Shown: piece after piece, positions 1 to 11,858 of the stretch
How the letters are laid out: the number at the start of each line of letters is the position of its first letter
Numbering within the stretch: position 1 is the first letter of the stretch
Origin: an uncultured Flavobacteriales bacterium
GTDB lineage: Bacteria; Bacteroidota; Bacteroidia; Flavobacteriales_D; Sanyastnellaceae
Assembly: GCA_938085425.1 (NCBI GenBank)
Contig: CALKGQ010000004.1
Coordinates: forward strand, 62,001 to 126,000
Direction: 5' to 3'
DNA length: 64,000 nucleotides
Position numbers and translations under genes: made by a program
Notes under the pieces: model-generated
Databases searched by the model: none
What the model was told of the DNA's origin: nothing
Seen by the model: the letters and a program-made list of their open reading frames with translations, nothing else

Positions 1-1168
1 TCACAAGGCAAAGCAAGACTCCGGTCACGACCCATGCCCAAGGCACGATGAAGGGGGTGTCAAATGCATTGGCAATCAAGTTGCCCACCACGAGGCCCAG
101 CGAAATGCCCACGATGCCTCCCAGCTGCCCAATGACCAAAACTTCTGCGAGAAACTGGGTCCGAATGGCGGCCCCTGTCGCCCCCAAACTTTTTCGTGTG
201 CCTATTTCCCTTGTCCTTTCGCTCACCGAGACGAGCATGATGTTCATCAGCCCGATGCCTGCGCCAAACAAGGTGATCAATCCAATGAAGACCGCCGCCA
301 TGGTGATGCCGTCGGTGGCTTCGAGGAGGGTGTCGACCAGACGGTTGCTTTGCCGAATCAAAAAGGAGTTGGGCTTGCCCGGGGCATCTCCTCTGACCAC
401 GCGCATCCAACCTGTGGCTTGCTCTACGGCCTCGGGCATGTCTTCGGTTTGGGCCACCGTGCAGGTCAAATTGTAGCTACGTCCTTCGTCGGAATATTGC
501 CGCCTGACCCCTTGGATCGGCATGAGGATTTGGTTGTCTTGCGAACGGCCAAACGACGTGCCCCTCGCCTCGAGAATGCCCGCAATGTGGTACCGTTGAG
601 ATCCCACCAAAACGTGTTGACCCACGGGATCCTCCCAGGACTCAAAAAGGCGGTCGACCACCGATTGGCCCACCATGACGATTGATGCGCCGCTTTGCAC
701 TTCCGCCAAGGTGAAGTTCCTGCCTTGCGCCAAGGAGAGTCCGCTGACGTCGAGGTACAGCTCGTCCACCCCCTGGACGCTGACATTCGGATCCGTTCTT
801 TGGTTGCCTCTTGTGACGGAGGCCATCCCCGTGCCAAACACTGAAGTGGCCACTTTGAATGCGCCCGCCGCCTCATTCTTGAACTGGGAAGCCTGCCTGA
901 AGTCGATGGGTGGACTTGGCAGCACCCGCTTTCCTTGGAACATGCCGCCACTGCGCATTTGGTCAATGGAGAAGCTTTGTGTGCCCAGGGATGAAAACTC
1001 CTGCGTCACATTCGCCTTCAACGATTCTGTGGCCGTCACCATGGCGATCAGCGCCATGATGCCCATGCCAATGATGCCAATGGTCAAGGTGGTCCGAAGG
1101 GCCTGCCCTCGAATCGACCGCAGCGCCACCAGGGTCATTTCCCGCCACAAAGAAGCAGGTTGCCTCAT
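1..1168 (-). CDS. MacB-like ABC transporter permease (3' end beyond window edge)
   Basis: Inner-membrane permease subunit of a MacB/LolCE-type ABC transporter (FtsX fold), which normally couples cytoplasmic ATP hydrolysis to movement of periplasmic substrates. A first membrane segment lies near residues 15-35 (TLTIGIIGMGIMALIAMV), followed by a periplasmic MacB_PCD-like region of about 230 residues. A second membrane region (GITMAAVFIGLITLFGAGIG) runs into the signature SVSERTREIGTRKSLGA, followed by a third segment. About 389 codons are visible and the frame is open to base 1, so only a short C-terminus is missing. The start is taken at the ATG at 1168. It follows acnB by 37 bases and may be co-transcribed with it. 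The substrate cannot be inferred. Confidence 0.85.
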   Translation of the reverse strand, partial: MRQPASLWREMTLVALRSIRGQALRTTLTIGIIGMGIMALIAMVTATESLKANVTQEFSSLGTQSFSIDQMRSGGMFQGKRVLPSPPIDFRQASQFKNEAAGAFKVATSVFGTGMASVTRGNQRTDPNVSVQGVDELYLDVSGLSLAQGRNFTLAEVQSGASIVMVGQSVVDRLFESWEDPVGQHVLVGSQRYHIAGILEARGTSFGRSQDNQILMPIQGVRRQYSDEGRSYNLTCTVAQTEDMPEAVEQATGWMRVVRGDAPGKPNSFLIRQSNRLVDTLLEATDGITMAAVFIGLITLFGAGIGLMNIMLVSVSERTREIGTRKSLGATGAAIRTQFLAEVLVIGQLGGIVGISLGLVVGNLIANAFDTPFIVPWAWVVTGVLLCLV

Positions 1169-1205
1169 GTCGTTGGGGCCTTCATCTTGATCGCTCCCCG
1201 AGAGG

Positions 1206-4016
<2,811 letters not shown>

Positions 4017-4066
4017 CGTGACCTGGAGTTGTGGTTTGTGGGAAGGCGTAAGGGTACTTCCGGGCC

Positions 4067-4074
4067 CAAAAATA
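4067..4074 (-). promoter_or_regulatory. -7 element (TATTTTTG) for acnB
   Basis: Exact match to the Bacteroidota -7 consensus TAnnTTTG on the minus strand, 50 bases before the acnB ATG. This gene therefore would have a normal 5' leader, unlike many others in this window. Confidence 0.6.
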
Positions 4075-4161
4075 CGACAAGGCCAACTATGCCAAGCTGT
4101 GACGCCAAGGAGCGAGCGGGCGCGTTTTTGTCCGACTTTTGAAGGACCATTCCCCCAACCA

Positions 4162-4899
4162 GTGTCCTCTCTTCAACCCCCCGGATCTGTCGCATGGCGT
4201 TTTGAGGGCCACGACATGTGGTTGCTCCCTCAAAAGGGGGTGTGGTGGCCGGCCGAATCGATGTTGATTGTGAGTGACTTGCATTTGGCCAAGGCAGAAT
4301 ACTTTCGTTCACAAGGACTTGCAGTTCCTCCCACCGTCGACTTCCAAACGCTCTCCACCCTGACGGCCCTGATTCGACAATGCCAGCCCAAGCAATTGAT
4401 GCTGCTCGGGGACCTTTTTCACAGCGCGCCCAACCGCGCTTGGGCCGACTTCAAGGCATGGTTGAAGGACGAATTGTCTGCAGGACTGGAGGAGGCCATG
4501 CTCGTCCGCGGGAACCACGACAAGGCCCAGGACGAAGTGTACCGAGACATGGGGGTTTGGGTGCTGGACATGTGGGAAAACCAAGGTGTGGTGTTGACCC
4601 ATGAGCCCGATGATCCGATTCCATCAAATGCACGGATTCACCTTTGTGGCCACATCCATCCAGCGGCCATGATGCGCGGCAAGGGACGGCAATCCGAGCG
4701 GGTGCCGTGCTTTGTGCAAACCTCCACGGGATGCAATGCAGGCAGACGCTTGATTTTGCCGGCCTTTGGCGCCTTCACCGGCATGCACACTGTCGAGCCC
4801 AAAAGAGGGATGGAGGTGTACGTTGCAACGGACAAAGAAGTGATGGGGCCCTGGCGCGCAGCACCCGATGCCCGAGTCAATCGGGGAGGTCGAAGGTGA
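4162..4899 (+). CDS. pdeM: PdeM-like calcineurin-type metallophosphoesterase (ligase-associated)
   Basis: Metal-dependent phosphoesterase of the 'ligase-associated DNA damage response endonuclease PdeM' family. Calcineurin motifs occur in order: SDLHLAK, LLGDLFH, RGNHDK, THEP and CGHIHP, all metal-ligand blocks. The start is uncertain. Family members have about 10-15 residues before the motif here read as LLPQKGVWWP, which favours the GTG at 4162 over the in-frame ATG at 4216. The usual ligase and helicase partners are not in the window, so a DNA-repair role rests on family resemblance only. It overlaps the convergent lipoprotein gene by 23 bases at the 3' end. Confidence 0.85.
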   Translation: MSSLQPPGSVAWRFEGHDMWLLPQKGVWWPAESMLIVSDLHLAKAEYFRSQGLAVPPTVDFQTLSTLTALIRQCQPKQLMLLGDLFHSAPNRAWADFKAWLKDELSAGLEEAMLVRGNHDKAQDEVYRDMGVWVLDMWENQGVVLTHEPDDPIPSNARIHLCGHIHPAAMMRGKGRQSERVPCFVQTSTGCNAGRRLILPAFGAFTGMHTVEPKRGMEVYVATDKEVMGPWRAAPDARVNRGGRR

Positions 4900-5389
4900 A
4901 GTTTCCGTTTGCCGAGACGGTGTTTCCGCCAAGGGTGGCGGTCAGCGAGCCCAAGCCTAAGGTGTGTCTGTCCTCTTCGACGGCAATGTTCAATGAAGCG
5001 CCCGCCATGCCCCAGTCGATTCCTGTCCCTGGAGCATCGACCTCTTGAAGGGTCAATCGACCATCCCCGGAGGACAAATTCAATGCCGTGCTGTTCCCCT
5101 GGACGGCTGTTGTCAAGGTCAGGACAAGATCGCGCGAATCTTCCCTCGCGTCCACTTCTGCTTGGGTCCGGAGATCGGCAATGACATGGTAACGGAAGGT
5201 CGTGGAATCCAAGGCTTCCACTTCTGCCATCCGGAGGTTCAATGTGCGGCTTGCCCAGGTCATGTCCCCGCATTCGCAATCGAAGAATTCACCGTTGTAA
5301 GGCGTGAGCTTTGTGCAGCCGGTCCAGAGGAGCGCGCTTGTCATGCAAACGGCCAAGAGGCGAAGAGGGGAGTGGAAGAGAGTCGTCAT
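4877..5389 (-). CDS. Predicted lipoprotein, function unknown
   Basis: 170 residues. An N-terminal signal ends in a lipobox (ALLWTGC), so the mature protein should be lipid-anchored. Just after the cysteine there is a C-E-C pair (FDCECGDMTW). The rest alternates short hydrophobic and polar stretches with many Thr/Asn, suggesting a small beta-rich domain. I do not recognise the family. The ATG at 5389 is chosen because it immediately precedes the signal sequence; longer upstream readings run into the preceding gene. It is the last gene of a minus-strand set with a NamZ-type muramidase and an FtsX-like permease. Confidence 0.8.
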   Translation of the reverse strand: MTTLFHSPLRLLAVCMTSALLWTGCTKLTPYNGEFFDCECGDMTWASRTLNLRMAEVEALDSTTFRYHVIADLRTQAEVDAREDSRDLVLTLTTAVQGNSTALNLSSGDGRLTLQEVDAPGTGIDWGMAGASLNIAVEEDRHTLGLGSLTATLGGNTVSANGNFTFDLPD

Positions 5390-5420
5390 TGCGAGGCGAA
5401 AGATAAAGGAGTTTTGGACG

Positions 5421-6704
5421 TCATCGCCCAGGCACCGGAGCACGCCAAGGGTAAAGAAGGTGGGGCTCGGCACGATTGAAAAACACGCGATGCTGTTCTC
5501 GCCAGCGTTCTTCGAGCGAGGAAAGAGGGGTCTTGCCTTCCAGGGCTTTTCGGATTTCATCGGTGCCAGCAAGTTTGTCGAAGAAGGAGGCAGACGTGAA
5601 AAAGCCCTGCAGATTGCCTTCGTTGTGGTCCCGCCACCACGCACTCCATTTCCAAAGGGGCGCCAAACTGAATCCAGGAACGTTTTGTGCATGTGCATCC
5701 TTCCACCCGTCCAACAGGGCCCCCAACGATGGGCCTTTGCAAGTCCTCCCCTCATGCTTGGGGTGAGGGGCTGCTCCAGGCACGGGCAGAGGGAGAAACT
5801 GCTCGTCGCCATCCTCTCGTTCAGGGTGCCCCAACCTTTCAAAGGGAGCAGGTGTTCCGCGGCCCACACTCACAACGGTGGGTTCAAAGAGACAAAGGCT
5901 TGGGTACAGTGCAATGGACTTGGAGGTGGGCAGGTTGGGGCTGGGCCTGATCCCAAGCTCGTAGGCCATTCCGTGATGCCATCCCACGCAGGGAATGACC
6001 TCAACATCCCACCCCTGTGGGACGTCCACCCACGATTCATCGACCGCCATTTTTGCGAGCTCCCCCATGGTCAATCCATGCACCATTGGGGTGGGGATGA
6101 AGCCGACAAACGATTTGAATTCCGGCTCGAGCATGGGGCCTTGCATGTGGTGTCCGTGGGGATTGGGACGGTCGAGCACAATCAGCTCTACTTCCTCCTC
6201 CGCGCACGCTTCCATGACCAACATCAAGGAACTGATGTACGTGTAGAATCGGGCGCCGACGTCTTGAACGTCAAACACCACCACATCAATGCCCTCCAAT
6301 TGATGGGGGGTGGGCTTTTTGTGTTGGCCATGCAGAGAAAACACCTTCAATCCAGTGGCGACGTCGATGCCATCTTGAATGACCGCACCATTGGCTGCCT
6401 CTCCTCGAAAGCCATGTTCAGGGGCAAACACGTGGACCACCTCAACGCCGCTGGCCAAGAGCGTGTCGACCAGGTGCACCCCTCCTGCGTCAGATCCCAC
6501 CATGCTTGTATGGTTGCCGACAACAGCCACCTCTTTTCCCAAAAGTTGGGGCAGGTAAAGTTGGGTTTGGGCGTTGCCCAATTCGATGACGTTTTGACCC
6601 CGCACGGAAATGGGGTGGAGCATGCACAAGCCTACAATGAGTCCGAGCCAACTTGAAATTGGCAGGCGAACGAGAGGGAAGGTTTGTGACGAAAGGTGGA
6701 CCAT
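5421..6704 (-). CDS. namZ: DUF1343 / NamZ-type exo-beta-N-acetylmuramidase
   Basis: 427 residues with an N-terminal signal-like hydrophobic segment, so probably exported. It carries DUF1343 hallmarks: GKEVAVVGNHTSMVG, the FAPEHGFRGEAANGA block, DVVVFDVQDVGARFYTYISS, and DRPNPHG. Characterised relatives (NamZ) remove terminal N-acetylmuramic acid from peptidoglycan fragments, indicating cell-wall recycling in the periplasm. It begins 3 bases after the upstream permease gene ends and lies 31 bases before the lipoprotein gene, consistent with one transcript. Confidence 0.9.
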   Translation of the reverse strand: MVHLSSQTFPLVRLPISSWLGLIVGLCMLHPISVRGQNVIELGNAQTQLYLPQLLGKEVAVVGNHTSMVGSDAGGVHLVDTLLASGVEVVHVFAPEHGFRGEAANGAVIQDGIDVATGLKVFSLHGQHKKPTPHQLEGIDVVVFDVQDVGARFYTYISSLMLVMEACAEEEVELIVLDRPNPHGHHMQGPMLEPEFKSFVGFIPTPMVHGLTMGELAKMAVDESWVDVPQGWDVEVIPCVGWHHGMAYELGIRPSPNLPTSKSIALYPSLCLFEPTVVSVGRGTPAPFERLGHPEREDGDEQFLPLPVPGAAPHPKHEGRTCKGPSLGALLDGWKDAHAQNVPGFSLAPLWKWSAWWRDHNEGNLQGFFTSASFFDKLAGTDEIRKALEGKTPLSSLEERWREQHRVFFNRAEPHLLYPWRAPVPGR

Positions 6705-6707
6705 GCG

Positions 6708-8198
6708 TCAGTTCATTCGTAAGCTCAATGCAGGGCGGATTCTGACGGACCAAATGGCGGGCAAGCCCATGGACAACACACAAAGGGAAAAGGCAATCCC
6801 CTCCATGCGCGCCATGTCGATGACATCGACAAGAATCGGCACTGCATCCACATAATAGGCCTCTGGATCCAAGGGGATGAGCTGCCACTCTGCTTGAATC
6901 AGAACGCAGGAAAGCCCCACGAGATTGCCCCACGCGAAGCCTTGCCCCAAGATCCGTGCGGCATGCCAAATGAACGTTCGAATCACCGCGGCGTCTGTCA
7001 TCCCCATGGCCTTGAGAAGACCCACTTGCGCCCGGCGTTCCAGAATGATGATGAGCAGGGCACTGGTCATGTTGATGATGGAAATGAGCACCATCAACCC
7101 CACGATCACATCGACGTTCAGGTCCAGCATGCTGAGCCAGCTGAACATCTCGGGGTTTTGTTGGTCCACCCGGATGGCTTGCCAATCGTATGGGATGAGT
7201 CGAAACAGCGATTCTTGCAGACCGGCCACTTTGGCCAGGGAGGTGGCCCAAACGTCATAGCCCTCTGCCACCATGTGGTGCGATCCTTGGGAGACAGAGG
7301 CCGTCCATCCTTCCTCACCTTGATGCACAAGGCGGACCGTGTCGGCAAGGGCGCCGTTGCCCACGATCCAAAGGGGCGTTGCGGAGGCAGGGAGGGGGTC
7401 AAGGGCGATGGACCTCCTGCCTTGTGCCGTTTGGCCCTTGGGGAGGCCAGCCCACCTTCCGGTCCATGTCTTGCCCGCAGCATCTTGGCCAAACGCTTGC
7501 CCCACGGCACGTTGCCCAAGGGCCAATGGCTCCAGGACCACTTGGGCCTCCGCACCTCGTGATGCGGACGATTGCATGATGGGGGCCGAGATCCACACGT
7601 GCCGCTTGTCGAACTCCTGCAGCCCAGTGTCGTAAATGCCGGAAATCCTCATGGGCCTTGGCCGAATGTTGTCTTCGTCGATGACGAGGTAAACGGTGAT
7701 GCGGTCCCCTGTATCCAGTTCAAAGGCCTTCGCCAAGGGGGCGCCGATTGCCACCTCGCGCACTTCTGGGTGGTCGTTGGCGTCTTTGGGCAGGTTTCCC
7801 TTGCGCATGTTGTTCGCCATGCGTCCCTGTCGGGAAGTGGCGTCCAACCCTCTGACCACGACCCCTTGGATTGCTTGAGGGGTTTCCACGATGCCTGCGC
7901 ACTCGTGCCGAAGGGCCACGTGGGTCACTTCTGGAAGGGACCGCAGGCTGTCGAGCATCCCTTGAGACCACACCAGACCATTTTGTGTCGCGTCGCTCGG
8001 GGAGATGTGGATGTGGCTGTCAAAACCCACCACCAGCTTTTTGACTTCGTGTTGAAAGCCGTGGACAATGGCCGAAGCGAGGATCATCAAAGCCACCCCC
8101 AATGCCACCCCGGCAGTGGCAATGCGCACCACGGGGCGTGCACCGAGGTGACGGTTGCTTTTTGCCATGCGATGGGCCAGGGTTCTTTCCACGTTCAC
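6708..8198 (-). CDS. FtsX-like ABC transporter permease (LolC/LolE-like)
   Basis: About 496 residues from a GTG start at 8198, which places the family N-terminus (ERTLAHRMAKSN) at the beginning; an ATG at 8243 would add 15 unrelated residues. The first membrane segment follows (IATAGVALGVALMILASAIV), then a large periplasmic domain with VVRGLDATSRQGR and GDRITVYLV. Three C-terminal membrane segments include IISIINMTSALLIIILERRAQVGLLKAMG, the FtsX-family signature region. LolC/E proteins extract lipoproteins from the inner membrane; similarity suggests but does not prove that role. No ATPase gene is adjacent. Divergent from the cysteine synthase-like gene. Confidence 0.85.
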   Translation of the reverse strand: MNVERTLAHRMAKSNRHLGARPVVRIATAGVALGVALMILASAIVHGFQHEVKKLVVGFDSHIHISPSDATQNGLVWSQGMLDSLRSLPEVTHVALRHECAGIVETPQAIQGVVVRGLDATSRQGRMANNMRKGNLPKDANDHPEVREVAIGAPLAKAFELDTGDRITVYLVIDEDNIRPRPMRISGIYDTGLQEFDKRHVWISAPIMQSSASRGAEAQVVLEPLALGQRAVGQAFGQDAAGKTWTGRWAGLPKGQTAQGRRSIALDPLPASATPLWIVGNGALADTVRLVHQGEEGWTASVSQGSHHMVAEGYDVWATSLAKVAGLQESLFRLIPYDWQAIRVDQQNPEMFSWLSMLDLNVDVIVGLMVLISIINMTSALLIIILERRAQVGLLKAMGMTDAAVIRTFIWHAARILGQGFAWGNLVGLSCVLIQAEWQLIPLDPEAYYVDAVPILVDVIDMARMEGIAFSLCVLSMGLPAIWSVRIRPALSLRMN

Positions 8199-8247
8199 AA
8201 CCTGAAAGGTAAGGGGAGGAGATGGTGGTCCGCACAGAGGCACGTGC

Positions 8248-8255
8248 TACTTTTG
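8248..8255 (+). promoter_or_regulatory. -7 element (TACTTTTG) 5 bases before the cysteine-synthase-like ATG
   Basis: Exact TAnnTTTG match followed by GACGC and then the ATG at 8261. With the usual placement of this element, transcription should start at or one base before the ATG, implying a leaderless mRNA. Confidence 0.7.
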
Positions 8256-8260
8256 GACGC

Positions 8261-9241
8261 ATGAACGTGCACGACAACATCCTTGGGGCCATTGGCAACA
8301 CGCCCATGATTCGGCTCAACAAAATTGTCCAAGACTTCCCATGTCCTGTATGGGCCAAGGTGGAGTATTTCAACCCTGGCCACAGCGTCAAGGACCGCAT
8401 GGCATTGTCCATGATTGAGGCGGCCGAGGCAAGCGGGAAACTGAAGCCAGGCGGCACGGTCATTGAATGCACCTCCGGGAACACGGGGATGGGTTTGGCA
8501 TTGGCCTGCATTGTCAAAGGCTACAACCTCATTTGCACGACCAACGACAAACAGAGCAAGGAAAAGGTAGACGTCATGCGCGCCATGGGGGCGGTGGTGC
8601 ACGTTTGTCCAACTGCCGTGGCGCCAGACCATCCAGACAGTTATTACAGTGTGGCAGAGAAGCTGCACAAAGAAATCCCCAACAGCGTCTGGTGCAACCA
8701 GTACGACAACCTCGCGAACAGGGCGGCGCATTACCGCTCGACGGGGCCTGAGATTTGGAAGCAAACGGAAGGCAAAATCACCCACTTCATTGTAGGTGTG
8801 GGCACGGGTGGTACGATTTCAGGAGTTGCGAAATATTTGAAGGAGCAGAACCCCGACATTCAAATTTGGGGGGTTGATTCTTACGGGTCTGTGTTCAAGA
8901 AGTACCACGAGACGAGAGAGTTTGACGAAAATGAAATTTACGCCTACCTCACCGAGGGCATTGGTGAGGACATCTTGCCGGCCAACGTGGACTTCGACCT
9001 CATCGACCACTTTGAAAAGGTCACGGACGAAGATGGAGCGCACGCCGCGCGGGAATTGGCGAAGAAGGAGGGTTTGCTGATTGGGTACAGTTGCGGCAGT
9101 GCCTTCCAAGGACTGCGTCAGCTGCAAGACCGCCTCAAGCCAGAAGACGTGCCCGTGGTGCTGTTCCACGACCACGGCTCACGGTACACGGGCAAGGTCT
9201 ACAACGACGACTGGATGCGTGCCCAAGGCTGGTTGAAGTAA
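8261..9241 (+). CDS. PLP-dependent cysteine synthase family protein (CysK / cystathionine beta-synthase core)
   Basis: 326-residue fold-type II PLP enzyme. The Schiff-base lysine lies in HSVKDRMAL, the substrate loop in CTSGNTGMGLALA, and the glycine-rich phosphate loop in GVGTGGTISG. The C-terminal segment (HDHGSRYTGKVYNDDWM) resembles the catalytic core of cystathionine beta-synthases more than classical CysK; no CBS regulatory domains are present. It likely makes cysteine from O-acetylserine, or cystathionine from serine and homocysteine. The ATG at 8261 is supported by the family N-terminus (NILGAIGNTPMIRLN) and the promoter immediately before it; the ATG at 8222 lies upstream of that promoter. 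Confidence 0.92.
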   Translation: MNVHDNILGAIGNTPMIRLNKIVQDFPCPVWAKVEYFNPGHSVKDRMALSMIEAAEASGKLKPGGTVIECTSGNTGMGLALACIVKGYNLICTTNDKQSKEKVDVMRAMGAVVHVCPTAVAPDHPDSYYSVAEKLHKEIPNSVWCNQYDNLANRAAHYRSTGPEIWKQTEGKITHFIVGVGTGGTISGVAKYLKEQNPDIQIWGVDSYGSVFKKYHETREFDENEIYAYLTEGIGEDILPANVDFDLIDHFEKVTDEDGAHAARELAKKEGLLIGYSCGSAFQGLRQLQDRLKPEDVPVVLFHDHGSRYTGKVYNDDWMRAQGWLK

Positions 9242-9258
9242 AGCCTCGTCGCGTCCCG

Positions 9259-9987
9259 TCACTTGCGGACATCCAAGTTGTGCCGGACCCCCAAAAGCAA
9301 GGTGTGGTTCTGCTCCACCCTTAGGCCATCGCCTTTCCACAACACCTGATGGAGGTAGCCCAACTGAACGGAGGTTCCGGACGCCCAAGCGTGGTTCAAG
9401 GCCATGGACAAACGGTTTTGTTGGAGAAGATTCGCCGATGGAGACGTCAATGACCTCAGGCCCACAAAGGCCTCTTCGTAGGCGCTGAAAGACCATTGGG
9501 GTTTCGAAGGCAAGGGGCAAGTGACTTGAACGAAGTACCTCACCCTGTGCTGCCAGCTGGGATTGTTCTTGCGGTCCATGTAGCGTTGCTCCAAGCGGTA
9601 GCGGTGGAGCCACTTCAACCGTCCAGTTTGTGATTGGGTGATGAGCTGCTGCCAAATCCGATGTTCGTCAAACTTCTCCGCGATGGGCTGCTCTCCGTAG
9701 GGGAAGCTCCGAATCCATCCGTAGCCCGCTGTGAGCATGGCACCATCTTGCAAGTGCCGATCCAACCCCACCCGAAGAAGGGACTGTTGCCATCCGCCAC
9801 CCCATCCAGTCCTCCTGAATTGATACTCTGTGTGCAGCCCCCACGAATCAGTCAAACGGTGGTTGCCAAAGGCCATCAGCCAAGTGTGGTCCTGGTTGGA
9901 CACCGTGCGATCCGCAGATTGTCCCCATGCTGAATTCAAAGAAATGAGGGCCCCGAGCAGAAGGGCCATCCGATGCACATGCTTCAT
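9259..9987 (-). CDS. DUF2490 outer-membrane beta-barrel protein
   Basis: 242 residues with a cleavable signal peptide (ending near SAWGQS). The body shows alternating beta strands typical of a small outer-membrane barrel, and the DUF2490 opening motif (WLMAFGNHRLTDSWGLHTEYQFRR region) is clear. The function of the family is unknown. It lies 40 bases downstream of ornithine aminotransferase on the same strand and may be read through from it. Confidence 0.85.
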   Translation of the reverse strand: MKHVHRMALLLGALISLNSAWGQSADRTVSNQDHTWLMAFGNHRLTDSWGLHTEYQFRRTGWGGGWQQSLLRVGLDRHLQDGAMLTAGYGWIRSFPYGEQPIAEKFDEHRIWQQLITQSQTGRLKWLHRYRLEQRYMDRKNNPSWQHRVRYFVQVTCPLPSKPQWSFSAYEEAFVGLRSLTSPSANLLQQNRLSMALNHAWASGTSVQLGYLHQVLWKGDGLRVEQNHTLLLGVRHNLDVRK

Positions 9988-10027
9988 GGCTCTGTGGTTG
10001 TGGATCTGTTGTCCTTTTGTTTAGGTT

Positions 10028-11308
10028 TCAATGGGGCTCAAAGGCCAATACAGTTTGTGCGATGATGTCGATGCATGCCTCCAACTGAGCGGCAGTCATG
10101 ACCAATGGAGGGGCAAAACGAATGATGTTGCCGTGGGTGGGCTTCGCCAAAAGGCCGTTGTCCTTCAGCGCCACGCACAAATCCCACGCCGTGCTGCTGT
10201 CGGGGGTGTCGTTGATGAGTACGGCATTCAGCAGTCCACGGCCCCTGACGGATTTGATGAGGGGACTCTTGCCCACCAGTTCGTTCATCGCCTCACGGAA
10301 GCGCTGGCCGAGCTTTCGGGCATTTTGTGCCAAATGCTCATCGGCCACCACCGACAACGCTTCTGTCGCCACCACCCCGGCGACGGGGTTGCCACCAAAG
10401 GTGGACCCGTGCTGGCCTGGTTGGATGACGCCCATGACGGTGTCGTCTGCCAACACCGCGGAAACAGGGTAGGCGCCTCCACTGATGGCCTTGCCGAGGA
10501 TCAATAGGTCGGCCTTGACGTAGGTGGATTGACGCTCGCAGGTGGACGTGCACGAGCACTGGCCACAGGTGGCCAACAAAGAGCCTGTGCGGGCAATGCC
10601 TGTTTGGACTTCATCGGCCATGAAGAGAACGTTGGCGGCCTTGCAGAGGGCATGGGCCCCGCGCATGTAGCCGTCGTCGGGAACGTTGACGCCGGCCTCG
10701 CCTTGGATGGGCTCCACCAAGAACCCTGCAACATTGGGGTCCGAAAGGGCGAGTTTGAGGGCGTCGAGATCGTTGTAAGGGATGACCTCAAAACCAGGGG
10801 TGTAAGGGCCAAATCCCCCAGTGCTGTCAGGGTCAGTGGAAAACGAGACAATGGTGGTGGTCCGTCCGTGAAAATTCTCTGAGCAGGTGATGATCTTGGC
10901 GGCGCCAGAAGGCACCCCCTTGACATCGTACGCCCACTTTCTGGCAATTTTGATGGCGGTTTCCACAGCTTCTGCCCCAGTGTTCATGGGCAATACCTTG
11001 TCGTATCCGAAATACGATGTGACGAACTGCTCATAAGGCCCTAGGAGACTGTTGTAGAAGGCGCGAGACGTCAAAGTGAGCTTGGCGGTCTGGTCTTGCA
11101 TGGCTTTGACAATGCGCGGATGGCAATGGCCTTGGTTGACCGCGCTGTAGGCGCTCAGAAAATCGAAGTATTGCTTGCCTTCTACATCCCAAACATGGAC
11201 GCCTTCCCCGCGGTCCAACACCACTGGGAGAGGGTGGTAATTGTGGGCCCCGTGGGCGTCCTCCATGGCCATCAATTGGGCCGAACTGTGCTTCGCATGT
11301 GTGTCCAT
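10028..11308 (-). CDS. rocD: Ornithine--oxo-acid aminotransferase
   Basis: 426-residue class III PLP aminotransferase converting ornithine to glutamate-5-semialdehyde in arginine/ornithine catabolism and proline synthesis. Visible blocks are [43 protein letters not shown], the PLP aspartate in [14 protein letters not shown], and the PLP lysine in [19 protein letters not shown]. Between those last two lies a cysteine-rich insertion ([13 protein letters not shown]) absent from classical enzymes. A perfect -7 element lies 5 bases before the ATG. Confidence 0.95.
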   Translation of the reverse strand: MDTHAKHSSAQLMAMEDAHGAHNYHPLPVVLDRGEGVHVWDVEGKQYFDFLSAYSAVNQGHCHPRIVKAMQDQTAKLTLTSRAFYNSLLGPYEQFVTSYFGYDKVLPMNTGAEAVETAIKIARKWAYDVKGVPSGAAKIITCSENFHGRTTTIVSFSTDPDSTGGFGPYTPGFEVIPYNDLDALKLALSDPNVAGFLVEPIQGEAGVNVPDDGYMRGAHALCKAANVLFMADEVQTGIARTGSLLATCGQCSCTSTCERQSTYVKADLLILGKAISGGAYPVSAVLADDTVMGVIQPGQHGSTFGGNPVAGVVATEALSVVADEHLAQNARKLGQRFREAMNELVGKSPLIKSVRGRGLLNAVLINDTPDSSTAWDLCVALKDNGLLAKPTHGNIIRFAPPLVMTAAQLEACIDIIAQTVLAFEPH

Positions 11309-11313
11309 GAGGG

Positions 11314-11321
11314 CAAAAATA
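11314..11321 (-). promoter_or_regulatory. -7 element (TATTTTTG) 5 bases before rocD ATG
   Basis: Exact TAnnTTTG match on the minus strand, then CCCTC, then ATG. Predicts a leaderless rocD transcript. Confidence 0.7.
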
Positions 11322-11377
11322 GGCGGGGAAGGGTGTGCTTTGTCGCGAAATTGTGTGGCAAGGGGGGAAGGAAGCCG

Positions 11378-11385
11378 TATTTTTG
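11378..11385 (+). promoter_or_regulatory. -7 element (TATTTTTG) for ndk
   Basis: Exact TAnnTTTG match 34 bases before the ndk ATG. ndk would have a leader of roughly 30 bases. It is divergent from the rocD promoter about 57 bases away. Confidence 0.6.
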
Positions 11386-11419
11386 TCCTCGCAAACGACA
11401 GATCTACAAATCAACTGCC

Positions 11420-11839
11420 ATGTCCACCCACCGCACTTTCACCATGATCAAGCCTGATGCTACTGGCGCAGGTCACACTGGAAAAATCATTGACCGCATC
11501 ATTGAGGCGGGATTCACCATCAAAGCGATGAAGTGGACCCGGTTGAGCCTGGAAGATGCACAGGCCTTTTACGGGGTGCATGCCGAACGCCCATTCTTTG
11601 GGGAATTGACAGAATACATGTCTTCTGCGCCCATCGTGGCCGCCATTTTGGAGAAGGACGACGCCGTGGCGGACTTCCGCACCTTGATTGGCGCCACCAA
11701 CCCCGCTGAAGCAGCACCTGGAACCATCCGTGCCGATTTTGCGGAGAGCATTGCTGCCAATGCCGTTCACGGTTCAGACAGCGACGAGAACGCCGCCATT
11801 GAGGGTTCCTTTTTCTTCAGCCAGCGGGAGTTGGCCTGA
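11420..11839 (+). CDS. ndk: Nucleoside-diphosphate kinase
   Basis: 139 residues, the standard length. It transfers phosphate from ATP to other nucleoside diphosphates through a phosphohistidine. The opening block TFTMIKPDA and the catalytic histidine in [11 protein letters not shown] are both present. The ATG at 11420 is selected because the family starts directly before this opening block; longer readings extend through the promoter. Monocistronic, convergent with the RecD-like helicase gene. Confidence 0.97.
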   Translation: MSTHRTFTMIKPDATGAGHTGKIIDRIIEAGFTIKAMKWTRLSLEDAQAFYGVHAERPFFGELTEYMSSAPIVAAILEKDDAVADFRTLIGATNPAEAAPGTIRADFAESIAANAVHGSDSDENAAIEGSFFFSQRELA

Positions 11840-11858
11840 AGACACCCTCTGCTCTTTT

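Noticed and set aside
5304-6656. 450-codon open frame on the plus strand
   Set aside because: Antisense to the NamZ-type gene, whose motifs are unambiguous.
10500-10600. Frameshift in ornithine aminotransferase at the cysteine-rich segment
   Set aside because: The frame continues into the correct PLP-lysine motif with no shift, so it is an in-frame insertion.
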